Origin: Chlorocebus sabaeus
Taxonomy: Eukaryota; Chordata; Mammalia; Primates; Cercopithecidae
Direction: 5' to 3'
Length of the DNA: 64,000 nt
Assembly: GCF_047675955.1 (NCBI RefSeq)
Contig: NC_132929.1
Location: 38,122,421 to 38,186,420 of the forward strand
Below are positions 32,626 through 43,920 of this stretch, in pieces. Positions within the stretch are counted from its first letter, which is position 1, and each line of letters starts with the position of its first letter. The notes beneath the pieces are model-generated. The model saw nothing but the letters and a program-made list of their open reading frames with translations. It was not told where the DNA came from and did not search any database. A program made the position numbers and the translations under genes.

Positions 32626-34149
32626 TATTACTAATTTATTTTTATTATAACTGTTTTTAAAATTTTAAGGGGGGGGGGGTCAGGGAATTAGAGAACCATA
32701 AAGAATTCATGGCACCTCTGTTTTTTTTTGTTGTGAAAAGCTCATAAAGACAGTGTGAATTAAAGCAGTACAAGGAGACCTTTTCTCTTGCCCTCCTAGT
32801 AAGCATATATTTTACGCTACTTTGAGTTGACATTGTTGGCACCATTACCTGATTACTTATATGAATTGTGCTTAATCATTTAATTGTGAATGTAGTGGTA
32901 CAAAATGAACTTTCAACAATTATTTACATAAAAGAAGTAGTTATAACATTATTTTCCAAAGTATTGCATGGGACACTTGTCCCAAGACGTAGACCACAAA
33001 AATAAAGGAAATCTGTGCACACATAAGGTTAGAGCTACTTACTGAAAATCAACATGAGCATGTAAAAACATCCAGAATAGTCTGCATTGGAGAAACTCCT
33101 TAATTTTGTTTAAACCAGCATTTCCCCCCTTTATACTGAGAATCTTTTTTGCATGTGACACTTTTTACCTCCTAGTTTGCTGGAATGCTGTTTTTAGAGC
33201 AATACAAAAGGATTTCTGGGGCTTTTCTGCTAGGGCTTACTCTCTTCTCTTTGTCCTGCAAAAGGGCAAGGTAGCATATTGTCATCTCTGAGGTCCTTGG
33301 GTGTTGACGCTGTCTGCTTGCTCTTCACTGAGTTTCCTTTGACCCTGGCCCAACCCCCAGCCTCAAGCTGGAAAGTCAGTGCAGGGAAGCCATGAGCAGA
33401 GCATTGGGCATCTCCCCATGGAGTCTCAGTTGTCTTCTGACCCAGCAGAGCTGGACTCTAATCACTGGGCTACACTTCGACTTACAGCATTCTCAAGACT
33501 TCAGCAAAAACAAGGAAGTCCTTGGCAAGTGGTGGAAGTTGGGAAATTTTGTTTTCAAAATTTTTCCTCAGCTCTTCCCATGTCTGTGTACGGCTGCCAA
33601 AGAACTTTTGGTTTATTTGTTTGCTTCTTGGATTTTATGATTTTGACTGATTAGTAATAAAATATATCAAAAATTAGTGATCGTTTCAAGCCAAGAGTAA
33701 TGCTTGTTCATCCTCAGCTAAACCTATTGGATTTTCTCTGCTTTACCTGGTCTTATGTTGTAAAAACACTTTTTTTAAAACTTTGGAGAGCAAAAACACG
33801 TGGGCTGGGGCCCATATGAGCCCATATTCTGATTTTTTCGCACATGCAGTTGATGTCAGGGCATAGCCTGAGTGTGGTGTTGCCCTGTTCCCTGCCTTTT
33901 AATGGAATTTGATGAGAAATGGGTTCTTGGCCGCATGGGTCTAAAGCGCATAGTGAGGGTTCAGCTGCATACATCCTGCACACTTCACATCCCCTTCAAC
34001 TTACACGCGCATTCCTGTGGGGATTAAGCCAAGTAAAATGAGGAAAACCAGTCTATAAAACTCTCATGGTGAAAAACTGCCAAATATGGTCTCCATCAGA
34101 TTACTTAATATGTGTCTTTTTTCTTTAATGCTGTTGAGATGATAATATT
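32626..34149. other. Non-repetitive block
   Basis: A 10-G run lies at about 32669-32678. Two overlapping plus-strand ORFs (82-91 codons, 33379-33654) followed by AATAAA-like sequence have no recognised homology. No repeat is assigned. Confidence 0.45.
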
Positions 34150-34330
34150 AGGTGTATCATTTACCAAACACTTATTGGATTCCAGACACCATGCTAATCT
34201 CTCATTTCATCCTCACAATAGTCAAAATAGCTAAGTATGAGTATGATCATTTCTGCTCTTAGGATGAGCAACCGTGGACTCTGAGAGGTGTATTTAAGCT
34301 TCTGGGATGCAGGAGCAGAGTTAAGGCCTG
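34150..34330 (-). mobile_element. MIR, antisense
   Basis: 'aaacacttattggattccag', 'tcatcctcacaatagtc' and 'tgggatgcaggagcagag' follow the antisense MIR. Confidence 0.72.
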
Positions 34331-34729
34331 CCTTAATGTCCTGCTGTTGGTGACCGGCATTTTAGGTAGTAGACTTTTGTTCACATCTTTCTGTGCTTCT
34401 CAGAATAATCCAGAAAAGGCACATGATGGGAGCTGCTAAATGATTTATCATATGTTACTCTGGAGAAGGCTACTTTAAAGCAAGTTTCCTTTAAATAGCA
34501 AGCTCCTCCTTATTTGAAATAAGCTCCTATTTACTTGGATGTATCTTATCCATGTTGATAATAAGCATTTTAAACAGGTAGGTGTGCTTCCATGGAGACA
34601 TGTTCTGTCTCAGCGTTCTCTAGGGACCTTGTTATGATCAGGCAATGAATGAGTTTCTAGCATGAGCTGTTTCCATCGCACCCCCTGAGCTGGAGCTCAA
34701 GGGAGCTCAGTGACTATTGAGCATTGCTG

Positions 34730-34862
34730 ATTGCATCAGATATAATATCTCCTTTAATCCTCACAGCTGCCCTTGGCATTATTACAGAAGAGGAAACTGA
34801 GGTACAGAGAGGTTAAGGCACACCCAGCTGGATGACTAGTAAATGATCCAACCAGGATCGGA
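34730..34862 (-). mobile_element. MIR, antisense
   Basis: 'ctcctttaatcctcacag', 'cattattacagaagaggaaa', 'ctgaggtacagagaggttaa' and 'accaggatcgg' are a clear antisense MIR core. Confidence 0.82.
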
Positions 34863-36099
34863 CACCTTCCTCTTAACTGCTGTGCTGTTGCTTTCCCTAA
34901 ATGCAACGTTTTGTCTCGTAAATCCTAATGCATCTCCCTGGCAAATGTGGACTTGTTTAACGCTAAAGGGGGTCAGAACAGAGAGGCCAGCAGTTCACAT
35001 TGGGTGGCCCGTGTGTTGGGGGTGGGGTGGGGGAGTGTTGCGCTTTGGAGTCACAGATTACTTAATCTATGTTAAGTCTCATGACTGCTCATCTCTGAAA
35101 TTGGAGAGTGGTTCTTGTCCTTTGTCTAACTTCTAGGAAAATTGTGTGGGGAAGAAGAAGCTGCCAGCAGATGAAGGGGGTTAATTAGATTTGTACTTTA
35201 TATCCAACATACCTATAAAAAGATTTGTGCATCTACAAGGAGTTATGACTTTTTAGCCAAGTTTATAATTATGCCATTATGAAGATACATGTATTACATG
35301 GGACTCCTGAACTTTTACAAATAAAGGAAAATGAGAAGAATAAATTTGTTTGCTGGAGATAAAGTAAACATTATGGGCCCATTATGGGGATACATTTCTG
35401 TATTTTATAATCTCCATAGAAAAAATTATTTCATATATAAATATAACCCAATAAAAATAAATCTGTGAAGTGGTTACACATAATGGAAAGTATTTTAACC
35501 ACAAGGAATGGCCCATCTGTACAATTATGTCTCCTTTGTTTTTATTCTTCTTCAGAAAATCTCTTCATCAATTCCCTTGTTAGTCAGGAATGAATCTACC
35601 TGCCTCTTGAAATAGTTTTTTGCCTGTTTTCATAGCAGCTTTGAGCTTCTTCAGTTACTTTAGCTGTGGTACATAAACATTAGTTGAAATTGTGTGGTAA
35701 ATCTTCACTCATATGACTACAGGATTATTCTGTTTTCAAATGGTATGGGATGATTGAGAAGATGAAATGGAAAGGAAAAAGAAGCACTGTATTAGATGGG
35801 ATTCTGTTGGTTACAGTAACACACTCACTCTATCTAGTATAAGTGAAAGGGAGATTTATAACAGGGCTATAGAGTATCTTAGGGACCCAAAGGGGTGGCA
35901 TGGCCCTCAGGAATGAATGGGAGCTGATTCAAGGAAGGTTAACTCTCTACCCAGTGTTCACTAAGAGCACATGTGTGCATGAATGTCAGTAAAGTCAGGG
36001 AGGAAAAATTGATAGAGAAGGAGAGTGGACATTGATGTCGTATATTCCTTAACTTCAACATGAGATTTTAAAAGTTAAGTAGCTCCATTGTATTTAGAA
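34863..36099. other. AT-rich unassigned sequence
   Basis: About 35820-35960 has an old-repeat look ('ggagatttataacaggg', 'gccctcaggaatgaatgg') that I cannot name. No gene is recognised. Confidence 0.45.
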
Positions 36100-36660
36100 A
36101 AATAATGATTGTTCATTTTATGAAATTCAAACAGCATAAGAAGTAAAAATCATCTAACATTTTGATAACCAGAATCATAACTATTTTGATAAACATCCTT
36201 CTAGACATCCCTCTGGACATCCAAGAATACACACACTCAAATGAATCATACTGCATGTGGTCATTTACCTATTTTATTCACTCAGAAGTATATAATGGAT
36301 ATCTTTTCATATCAATAAATATAGACCTCCAAAATTGTTTTCAATGTCTATGTGGCTCACTCAACATGCCTCATATCTGTGGGCCTTTAGGGGCATTTAT
36401 CCTCCTCCCTTCATAATTACAAACAAGGCCATGTGTATCCATCTCTCTGCTTCCCTGATTATCTACCTTGAGTGAATTCTTAGAAGTACGATTGCTGGAT
36501 CAAAGGGCATGCCAACTTATACGCTGACATAATCTCCCAGGTGGCTACAGAATGACGTTTCCAATTTATATTCCCTTCATGAAACTGCCCATATCATTGG
36601 CTATTTATTGTTGGTCTTTGTCATCTTTACCAGTCTGATAAGTACAAATAAGGTCTCCAT
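36100..36660 (-). mobile_element. Old L1ME-like 3' region, antisense
   Basis: 'gattgctggatcaaagggca', 'atttatattcccttcatg' and the preceding 'gatatcttttcatatcaata' are antisense L1ME landmarks. A further antisense L1-like piece may continue after the Alu to about 37100. Confidence 0.75.
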
Positions 36661-36673
36661 TTTCTTACATTAC

Positions 36674-36960
36674 TTTTTTTTTTTGAAACGGAGTCTCGCT
36701 CTGCCACCCAGGCTGGAGTACAGTGGCACGATCTCAGTTTACTGCAAGCTCCACCTCCTGGGTTCATGCTATTCTCCTGCCTCAGCCTCCCAAGTAGCTG
36801 GGACTACAGGCGCCCGCCACCATGACCGGCTAATTTTTTGTATTTTTAGTAGAGATGGGGTTTCACTGTGTTAGCTGGTCTCGATATCCTGACCTCATGA
36901 TCCGCCAGCCTTGGCCTCCCAAAAGTCTGGGATTACAGGCGTGAGCCACTGCGTCTGGCC
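36674..36960 (-). mobile_element. Alu SINE, antisense (S-type)
   Basis: T tail then GAAACGGAGTCTCGCTCTGCC. Full dimer ending ACTGCGTCTGGCC. Confidence 0.96.
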
Positions 36961-37140
36961 TAAAATTACATATTTTTATTGTTAGTATAGTTGTTATATT
37001 TTCGTATGTTTCTTGCTGTTATATTTTTTAAGACTGTTATGAAAAATTTAATTTTCTTTATCCATTTTGAAGGGAGTATTAATTTTCTTGTTTATTTTTA
37101 AGACTATCTTAGTCTGTTTTTGTTACTATAAAGAAATACA

Positions 37141-37431
37141 GGTGCAGTGGCTCACGTGTGTAATCCCAGCACTTTGGGAGAACCAGGTGGATGGATCACC
37201 TGAGGTCAGGAGTTCGAGACCAGCCTGGCCAACATAGTAAAACCCCGTCTCTACTAAAAATACAAAAATTAGCTGGGTGTGGTGATGGACGCCTGTAACC
37301 CTAGCTACTCAGGAGGCTGAAGCAGGAGAATTGCTTGAACCTGTGAGGCAGAGGTTACAGTGAGCTGAGATCGTGCATTTGCATTCCAGCCTGGGCAATA
37401 AGAGGGAGACTCTGTCTTAAAAAAAAAAAAA
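37141..37431 (+). mobile_element. Alu SINE, 5' end slightly truncated
   Basis: Starts GGTGCAGTGGCTCACGTGTG, lacking the first few bases. The right arm ends CTCTGTCTTAAAAA and the A tail grades into a TA microsatellite. The preceding ~34 bp ('ttagtctgtttttgttacta') resemble a MaLR LTR end cut by the Alu. Confidence 0.95.
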
Positions 37432-37496
37432 TATATATATATATATATTTTTGTATATATATATGATATAAATATAAATATATATATATATATGAG
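37432..37496. repeat. TA-rich microsatellite in an Alu tail
   Basis: (AT)n stretches flank short non-AT interruptions. The arms can pair with each other. Probably variable in length. Confidence 0.95.
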
Positions 37497-37649
37497 ATAG
37501 GAAAGGCCTTTTTAAGAACGACACCACAATATGGAAGTATAAAGGACTGAGACATGTAGCTAGTAACAATTTTTTTAATCTAAAATTTTTGAATGGCAAA
37601 AATAGAACAGAAATTTTAAAAACGATACTTTTGTCAACAAATAAAATAA

Positions 37650-38003
37650 GGCCGGGTGTGGTGGCTCACGCCTGTAGTCCCAGCACTTTGGGAGGCCGAG
37701 GCGGGCGGATCACAAGGTCAGGAGATGGAGACCATCCTGGCGAACACAGTGAAACCCCGTCTCTACTGAAAATACGAAAAAATTAGCCAGGCGTGGTGGC
37801 AGGCGCCTGTAGTCCCAGCTTCTAGGGTGGCTGAGGCAGGAGAATGGCGTGAACCCGGGAGGCGGAGCTTGCAGTGAGCCGAGATTGCGCCACTGCACTC
37901 CAGCCTGGGCGACAGAGCGAGACTCCGTCTCAAAAAAAAAAATAAATAAATAAATAAAATAAAATAAAATAAAATAAAATAAAATAAAATAAAATAAAAT
38001 AAA
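37650..38003 (+). mobile_element. AluY-like SINE (youngest Alu in the window)
   Basis: Diagnostic-type blocks are GATCACAAGGTCAGGAG, GAGACCATCCTGG, GAATGGCGTGAACCCGGGAG and GGAGCTTGCAGTGAGCCGAG. CpG sites are well preserved relative to the other Alus here. The tail turns into (AAAT)n then (AAAAT)n through 38003. The flank AAATAAAATAA at about 37639-37649 resembles the tail repeat, so the duplication is hard to delimit. Confidence 0.95.
37931..38003. repeat. (AAAT)n/(AAAAT)n microsatellite
   Basis: Tail of the AluY. The second half is a pure AAAAT array of about 10 units. Confidence 0.95.
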
Positions 38004-38768
38004 GGAACCTTTTATTTTGAGTTTATTGTTCCATAGGTAGGGAGAGAGAGATGTAGAGTTTTCTTCTCTTAAATGCTAACCAACACCGTTTGTTAACTAG
38101 TCTGCCGTACACCCAGATTTGATTGCACGTACTTGGGACTGTTTCATATGAATCCTTCGTTCTGTATCTGGATGTTCTGTTTCGTAGATATGTGTGCATG
38201 TTCTTACGCAGGCGCCTGTTCATTAACTGTGGCTAGGCCATTTTGTTGATTTCTACAATTGCTTATAGCGCTTCTCTGCTTCAAATTGGGTTTCCACAGA
38301 CCAAGTTCCCAGTGCCTTAGAGAACCAGGAGCCACATGGGAACAGCAAAATCAAGAAGGGACCACTTCACAGATGCGTTAGAGGAACTAAATAGGAAAAA
38401 AAAAGAAGACAAGAGCGCCTCGTGTAAACTAATTTTAAAAAGAAGCAGAGTGCAGTGCCTGAGATTTTTGTTTCCGACCTTGAGGGAGGTGGATGTGTCT
38501 GTATTTGGTTTTTGTTTAAATTCAAAGCCATTAAAGCATTCCTACCACAAGAAGAAAATGTGTTTTGTCTCTTTGCCAGCAGTAACATGATTTTGGTCTT
38601 CAAAATAAGTGTCTTGGGACCTGAATTCCCTGTGGGTAAAGAAAATTCCCATCCCACGTGTTGTGGCGGAAATTCATTGTTTCCTGAGTTATTTCCTTTC
38701 ATGCTTAGTGTGGGGGAAATGACCAGATGTATAGATTGAGATTCTTTTTCAAAAACATGACTTGATTC
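38004..38768. other. Non-repetitive block upstream of the candidate exon
   Basis: No repeat is recognised. About 38080-38270 has scattered CpGs and a CAGGCGCCTG palindrome, but is no CpG island. Overlapping ORFs on both strands are unsupported. Confidence 0.45.
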
Positions 38769-38784
38769 TGATGATGATGATGAT
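38769..38784. repeat. Short (ATG)n repeat beside the candidate acceptor
   Basis: About five GAT/ATG units occupy the region where a polypyrimidine tract and branch point would lie. Confidence 0.8.
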
Positions 38785-38792
38785 TATTTTAG

Positions 38793-38868
38793 GTGCTGCA
38801 GGAGGCTTCTCACATGCTTCAGGATATATTCAGGGAAATCCACTCTTAATAGAAACTGAGAATTTAAG
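38793..38868 (+). CDS. Candidate 76-bp internal exon, gene not identified
   Basis: Seen: an acceptor TTATTTTAG immediately before 38793 and a near-consensus donor AAG|GTAAGTCC after 38868. Only one of the three plus-strand frames is open across the 76 bases. It reads AAGGFSHASGYIQGNPLLIE then TENL, with two bases spare at each end. The acceptor's pyrimidine tract is weak, because an ATG microsatellite occupies it. Inference: an internal coding exon of a plus-strand gene. One open frame over 24 codons is expected fairly often by chance, so the splice signals carry most of the weight. I do not recognise the peptide. It could be an alternative exon, a pseudo-exon or chance. Confidence 0.35.
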
Positions 38869-38924
38869 GTAAGTCCTTTAGCAAAGATACTTTATTCTCA
38901 TCAATTGGCCAACCCCCTGCATTG

Positions 38925-39035
38925 GTATAGTTTTATAAAATGTTAAAACTGCTGTCTGTTATGCTGTCTCATTTGATCTTCCTGTGGTTCTGCGAGGCAG
39001 GTGTATAGAGTGCCCGGTCCTAATATTTCCATTCC
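38925..39035 (-). mobile_element. Possible MIR fragment, antisense
   Basis: 'gctgtctcatttgatcttcc' and 'tgcgaggcaggtgtatag' loosely follow antisense MIR. Confidence 0.45.
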
Positions 39036-39271
39036 TGTCTGATTTTTCCTCCTGGTACTTTGGTGAGGTGATGGTAGGGGCCCAGAGGAGTAGCTGAGTA
39101 GCTGTTTTTTTATTGATTTTTTTTTTTTTTTTAAATCATATTGGACCTTATAGTGCGAATTCTCATTCATTCACCCTGGTGTGCTTCATAAATCTTCTCT
39201 TAGGGTGGTTTGAGGGGGTAAGTGCTGGGTAAGGAATTAATGCAGAAACTTCTAGTGGTCTTTTTGTCTTT

Positions 39272-39682
39272 TTTTTTTTAACTTTTATTTTAAGTTCAGG
39301 GTACACGTGCAGGTTTGTTTCGCAGGTAAACTTGTGTCATGGGAGTTCGTTGTACAGATTATTTCATCACCCAGCTATTAAGTCTAGTGTCCATTAGTTA
39401 TTTTTCCTGATCCTCTCCCTCTTCCCACCCTCCATGCCCCAGTAGGCCCCAGTGTGTGTTGTTCTTCTCTCTTCCCCTTTGTTTCTGTGTGTTCTCATCA
39501 TTTAGCTCACATTTATAAGTGAGAATATGCAGTATTTGGTTTTCTGCATTAGTTTGCTGAGAATAATGGCCTCCAGCCCCATCCGTGTTCCTGCAAAGGA
39601 TATGATCTTGTTCTTTTTTATGGCTGCATCATATTCCATGGTGTATATGTACCACATTTTCTTTATCTAGTCTGTCATTGAT
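39272..39682 (-). mobile_element. L1 3' end, antisense (L1PA/PB-like), 5'-truncated
   Basis: T tail then 'cttttattttaagttcaggg', 'caggtttgtttcgcaggtaa', 'ccccagtgtgtgttgttc' and 'tatttggttttctgcatta'. About 410 bp. GTGGTCTTT before and GTAGTCTTT after may be a decayed duplication. Confidence 0.92.
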
Positions 39683-39889
39683 ATCTCCGGTAGTCTTTGA
39701 ACTGAAACTGGCTGGTAGTTCCTGGAGCCCTCCATGGTTGGGAAACAATTGTCTAGCATGAGATAAAGTAAACTTTGGTTGTAGATTGTTGTTTTCCTGC
39801 TTTGGTTGTCCTGGGAGAGTTGTGTGATCCCAAGTAGTGTGTATGAAGTATCCTGGGAAGAGACATAGGGTTCTTCTGCCGGTCTTAGT
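39683..39889. other. Non-repetitive sequence
   Basis: Nothing is recognised. Confidence 0.5.
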
Positions 39890-40020
39890 TGATGCTCTTA
39901 CTCAGTAGCTGTATCGTGGCACACCCCAGATGTATCAGTTCTGTTCCTGACCAGCTGCAGAACTTGGGACAGGTTAGTTAATCTTGGTGTCCTTCTCTTC
40001 AGGTGTAAATTGGCCTTACC
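39890..40020 (+). mobile_element. Probable MIR fragment
   Basis: 'cagctgcagaacttgggaca' and 'gttagttaatcttggtgtcc' resemble the MIR core on the plus strand. Confidence 0.45.
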
Positions 40021-42511
40021 TGGTCATGTCTATACTTTCAAATTTTGTGGAATAGGAAAAACAATTTCAGGACCTATTTCTAATTTTTTTGGCTGTATAT
40101 AAAGAAAGTTGATGATTAAATCTGGATAAGTGAATGAGGGTTCACTATATATTTACATACTGTTTTTTGTATTTTGTATGTGGAGTTTTTAATAATCCAA
40201 GATTTATTTTCACAAAATAACTACCATCTACTAATATAATTTTGCCGAAGAGAAAATAATACTAAAAGAATAGGATTATTCCTAAATTTGTCCTTAGATT
40301 GTACATATTTAGCATTATGAAAGTGCTGTTTATTTCTTATGTCTTCCTTGTTTTCTGTAGTCCAGTGACTAGCAGCCATAGACTAACCAAAATTGGTCTG
40401 AGAACTGGTGTTTGGGAAATACTGGGGCACATGACTGCTGAGGGCCCTTCTGTCTCTAAGACTGTATCATTCCTCTGACGCAGGAAAGAAAGCTACTTTA
40501 CTTATACATTGCCTGTTTCCAGAAAATGCTGTGACCACTAGCATGGTCAGACTGGAGAGGTCAGAGGACCAAACAGAAGGGATTCTGTTGGGAACCTTGA
40601 GTAAAAATGGCCCATTTATGAGAACATCCAGTTTAGCTTTGAGTCACACCACGGTCAAGGTAAAGACAACACTGGACAGTTTTAAGTAACCTGATGGAAG
40701 TGTGCAGACTCCTTCCTTCCAACCATTGTGAGGCAGCCTCTGGCCAGGTGTGATCTGACAGATATGTATCTGCCTGGGATGTGGGGATGCTGAGAGCCAG
40801 GGATGAGGCGAGTGGAATAGCAGACTCCAAGGAGACCAGTGCACACCTTGGGTGTGAGGAGCTCCGGGCTGGGTGTGGAGGTCGAGGGCACAGCCCAGAG
40901 TTCCAAGCTGATGACAGTGAAATCAGGTGTGCTCAGGATGGAGAAGAGCTTGCCTGCGCAGAGGACCATCTGAGAATCTAGGGGTGGATATTGTCCTTTG
41001 AGGACCCACAGAGGGTGCTGAGTGGTCCGATCTGGCTGAAAGACCTGGGGCACAGTGGACAGGAAACACATCAGATTGAAGCCTTTCCCAAGACTTCAGA
41101 TCTGAAAGGAGTGTTCCGGGTGGATTCTTAAGCCGTCATCTGTGGGAAATGGAAAACTGCTTTCTGTTTACTTCTCCTTGGGGTATGGGGATATGTGTGA
41201 GGATGAGGGTGGGAGGAAGACAGAGGGGGAGTAAAGGACTGAATTATTTAGCACAGCAAAATAATGTGGGGAAGAGCGGCAATACCTATTCCAAGAAGCC
41301 TGCACAATCCTAGCTGCTTCTGAGCGTCCTGAGAAATTACGTGTGCTCTGTGTTGATTGGAATATGGTGGTGCAGTCCTTTGGAACTCTCCCTTAGTGAT
41401 TTCTGGCTTTCATTTGTCTTAACATTCTGATTTTCTGGGAAACCTAAATGAAATTTGACAGACTTACCTAGTTGTTTTCTGTTCTGTCAACTGTTGGTTT
41501 ACTGCCTAATTGGTATGCCTCACATGGGTTTCCTCTGCCCGGGAATATTTATTCTCTTCCCTTTTTGGGGAAAAGCTGTATTGAACAACAACAGAAACAT
41601 TTGTCTGAAATGTATGGGAATATGAGGATTACCTGAAGTCCTAACATGTCTGACAGTATATAAAGTCATGAGTAAATGCCAGCAGGAGCTTTTATTTTGA
41701 CATGAACCAGAGGAAGGAGAATTGCTTTCAGTGATCTGGACCAGTCCAAGTCTGAATAAAAGTTAACGAATGAACAATGTAACCAATCAGTCATGTTCTT
41801 GAGCCTTTCATAAGGCTAAGACATTCTGGATGAGATCTTGTAGAGATGAGCAATTGAGAATTTGAGACTGCCACGCTTTGCAGGAATAAACATGATGCTT
41901 TAAAGAGTTACATGCATGCATGGATGTGTGTGCATGTGAGAAAAGAGAGATTGATAGATGGGGTGGGGGAATGATAAATGATTTTTTTAGCATTTTATGT
42001 AATGACTTGTGATATATTCTGAATTTGAGATTAAATGCAATATTCTGACCTTATCTCTGTGTTCCCTGAAGGCTTGTAAGAAAAATATTTTAAAATCTAT
42101 TTTCAATGAAAACTACTGTTTTTGGCTCTCAGGGAATTTTTAGTTCCCACTGCTGTTTAGGGAGAATTGTTGAATCTGTGAAATTCAAAGGAGGATCTTT
42201 GCAGCTCTTTGTCATTCTGTACCAGTCAGTTAAGGGCTCTGATGTCAGTGAAGAGAAGTTGGTCTATGCTTCCTTTACTTCATTAAAAATGTAACCTGTT
42301 ATGCACTTTTGTCTTCCTGCCATCCTCCATTAGCTGATTCTTTAGATTATGCTTCTTGATGACTGCAGGCATCACTTGCTCTCCCACCTACAGGCTCCCT
42401 GAGTGACTGAGAGTCCTCCTTGGCACTGTCAATCAAGATTCCTGGACCTAGGCTGGGCTCCTCACTCTGCTGTTTGTGCTTAGTAAATGTTTCAGAACAA
42501 CAATAACAATT
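40021..42511. other. 2.5-kb block without recognised repeats
   Basis: No Alu, L1, LTR or DNA transposon is seen. About 40700-41110 is GC-richer. A weak L2-like end may lie near 42470-42490. Overlapping ORFs up to 129 codons on the minus strand are unsupported. Confidence 0.5.
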
Positions 42512-42520
42512 TCCAGGCTT

Positions 42521-42826
42521 GGCCGGATGCGGTGGCTCATGCCTGTAATCCCAGCACTTCGGGAGGCTGAGGTGGGCGGATCACCTTAGGTCAGGAGTTC
42601 GAGACCAGCCTAACATGGTGAAACTGCATCTATACTAAAAATACCAAAACTAGCCAGATGTAGTGGCAGGCGCCTGTAATCCCAGCTACTCAGGAGGCTG
42701 AGGCAGGAGAATCACTTGAACCTGGGAGGCAGAGGTTGCAGTGAGCCAAGATCCCGCCACTGCTCTCCAGCCTGGGCGACAGAGTGAGACTCTGTCACCA
42801 AAAAAAAAAAAAAAAAAAAAAAAAAA
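42521..42826 (+). mobile_element. Alu SINE with target-site duplication
   Basis: Starts GGCCGGATGCGGTGGCTCATG and ends in a long A tail. TCCAGGCT flanks it at 42512-42519 and 42827-42834. Confidence 0.97.
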
Positions 42827-42834
42827 TCCAGGCT

Positions 42835-43394
42835 ATTTTTCATAATTAAACTTACTAATCCATGGTATAATAGGATATGCTGTTTCCTTACATTTTTTGG
42901 CTAATTATGTTCATCAGTTAATTTCTTTCCATGTTAAGCCCTCCTGGAGAACTCAAGATTTGAGACTTTTCTATGTAAGAATTGATTGGATTTCATGGAC
43001 TCGATGACTCTAGAATACATTTTTCTGCAATTGAGTAATTTTTTGTAGAACTTGAACCTTTAAAAGCAATCACGTTTCTTTTTTAGCTGCGAAATTCCAT
43101 ACTGTGAAGATCTAAAATGGCCATTCTATTCTGTTTACAATAAATGAGAATTGGACAGCTTTCCAAATCCATAAAATAACTAGTGTACTACTTATAGAGT
43201 GTAAACATGACTTTACTAAGATTAAAATAAACACTGTAAGGCCAGCTGCAGTGCTGTCAGCACACCCCTATAAAGCCTGATAAACGTTGAGGAAAATCCT
43301 ACTGCTGTGATCTAAACAATGGTCTTGTGGAGGATCTTTTATTTAAAAAATTTAAGTCAAAATATTGTATGCAAATGGCTAAAAATAAGAAACA
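42835..43394. other. AT-rich unassigned sequence
   Basis: Nothing is recognised. Confidence 0.5.
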
Positions 43395-43601
43395 TCTGTA
43401 TGAAACCACAAAATACCCTGAATAGCCAAAGCAATCTAGAGCGAAAAGAACAAGGCTGGAAGCATTTTACTACCTGACCTCAAAATATGCTACAAAGCAG
43501 TAGTAATCGAAACAGCATGGGTACTGGTATGAAAACAGACACATAGACCAGTGGAACAGAATAGAGAGCCCAGAAATAAATCCACAGTTATGGTCAATTG
43601 A
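43395..43601 (+). mobile_element. L1 ORF2 3' part, sense (segment 1)
   Basis: 'gaatagccaaagcaatctag', 'aaacagcatgggtactgg' and 'cagtggaacagaatagagag' are a standard ORF2 C-terminal region in sense. The element is interrupted by Alus at 43602 and 44570. Stops and indels break the frame. Confidence 0.92.
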
Positions 43602-43920
43602 TTGTTATTGTTGTTACTTGTTTGTTTTGTTTTGTTTCTGAGACAGGATCTCTCTCTGACACCCAGGCTGGAGTGCTGTGGTGAGATCACGACTGACTGC
43701 AGCTTTGACCTCTTAGGCACAAGTGATCCTTTCACTTTGGCCTCCTGAGTAGCTAGTGTACTACAGGCATGTGCCACCATGCCCAGCTGATTTTTTAATT
43801 TTTGGAGAGACAAGGTCTCCCTGGGTTGCCCAGGCTGGTTTCAAACTCCTAGGCTCAAGTGGTCCTCCCATGTCAGCCTCTCAAAGTGCTGGGATTACAG
43901 ATGTAGCCACCATGCCCACC
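43602..43920 (-). mobile_element. Alu SINE, antisense, inserted in sense L1
   Basis: (TTG)/(GTTTT) tail then GAGACAGGATCTCTCTCTGAC. Diverged dimer ending CCACCATGCCCACC. TCAATTGA flanks it at 43594-43601 and 43921-43928. Confidence 0.95.

Noticed and set aside
33379..33654. 91-codon ORF followed by an AATAAA-like site
   Set aside because: A competing frame is also open over 82 codons, there is no homology, and AATAAA is common in AT-rich DNA.
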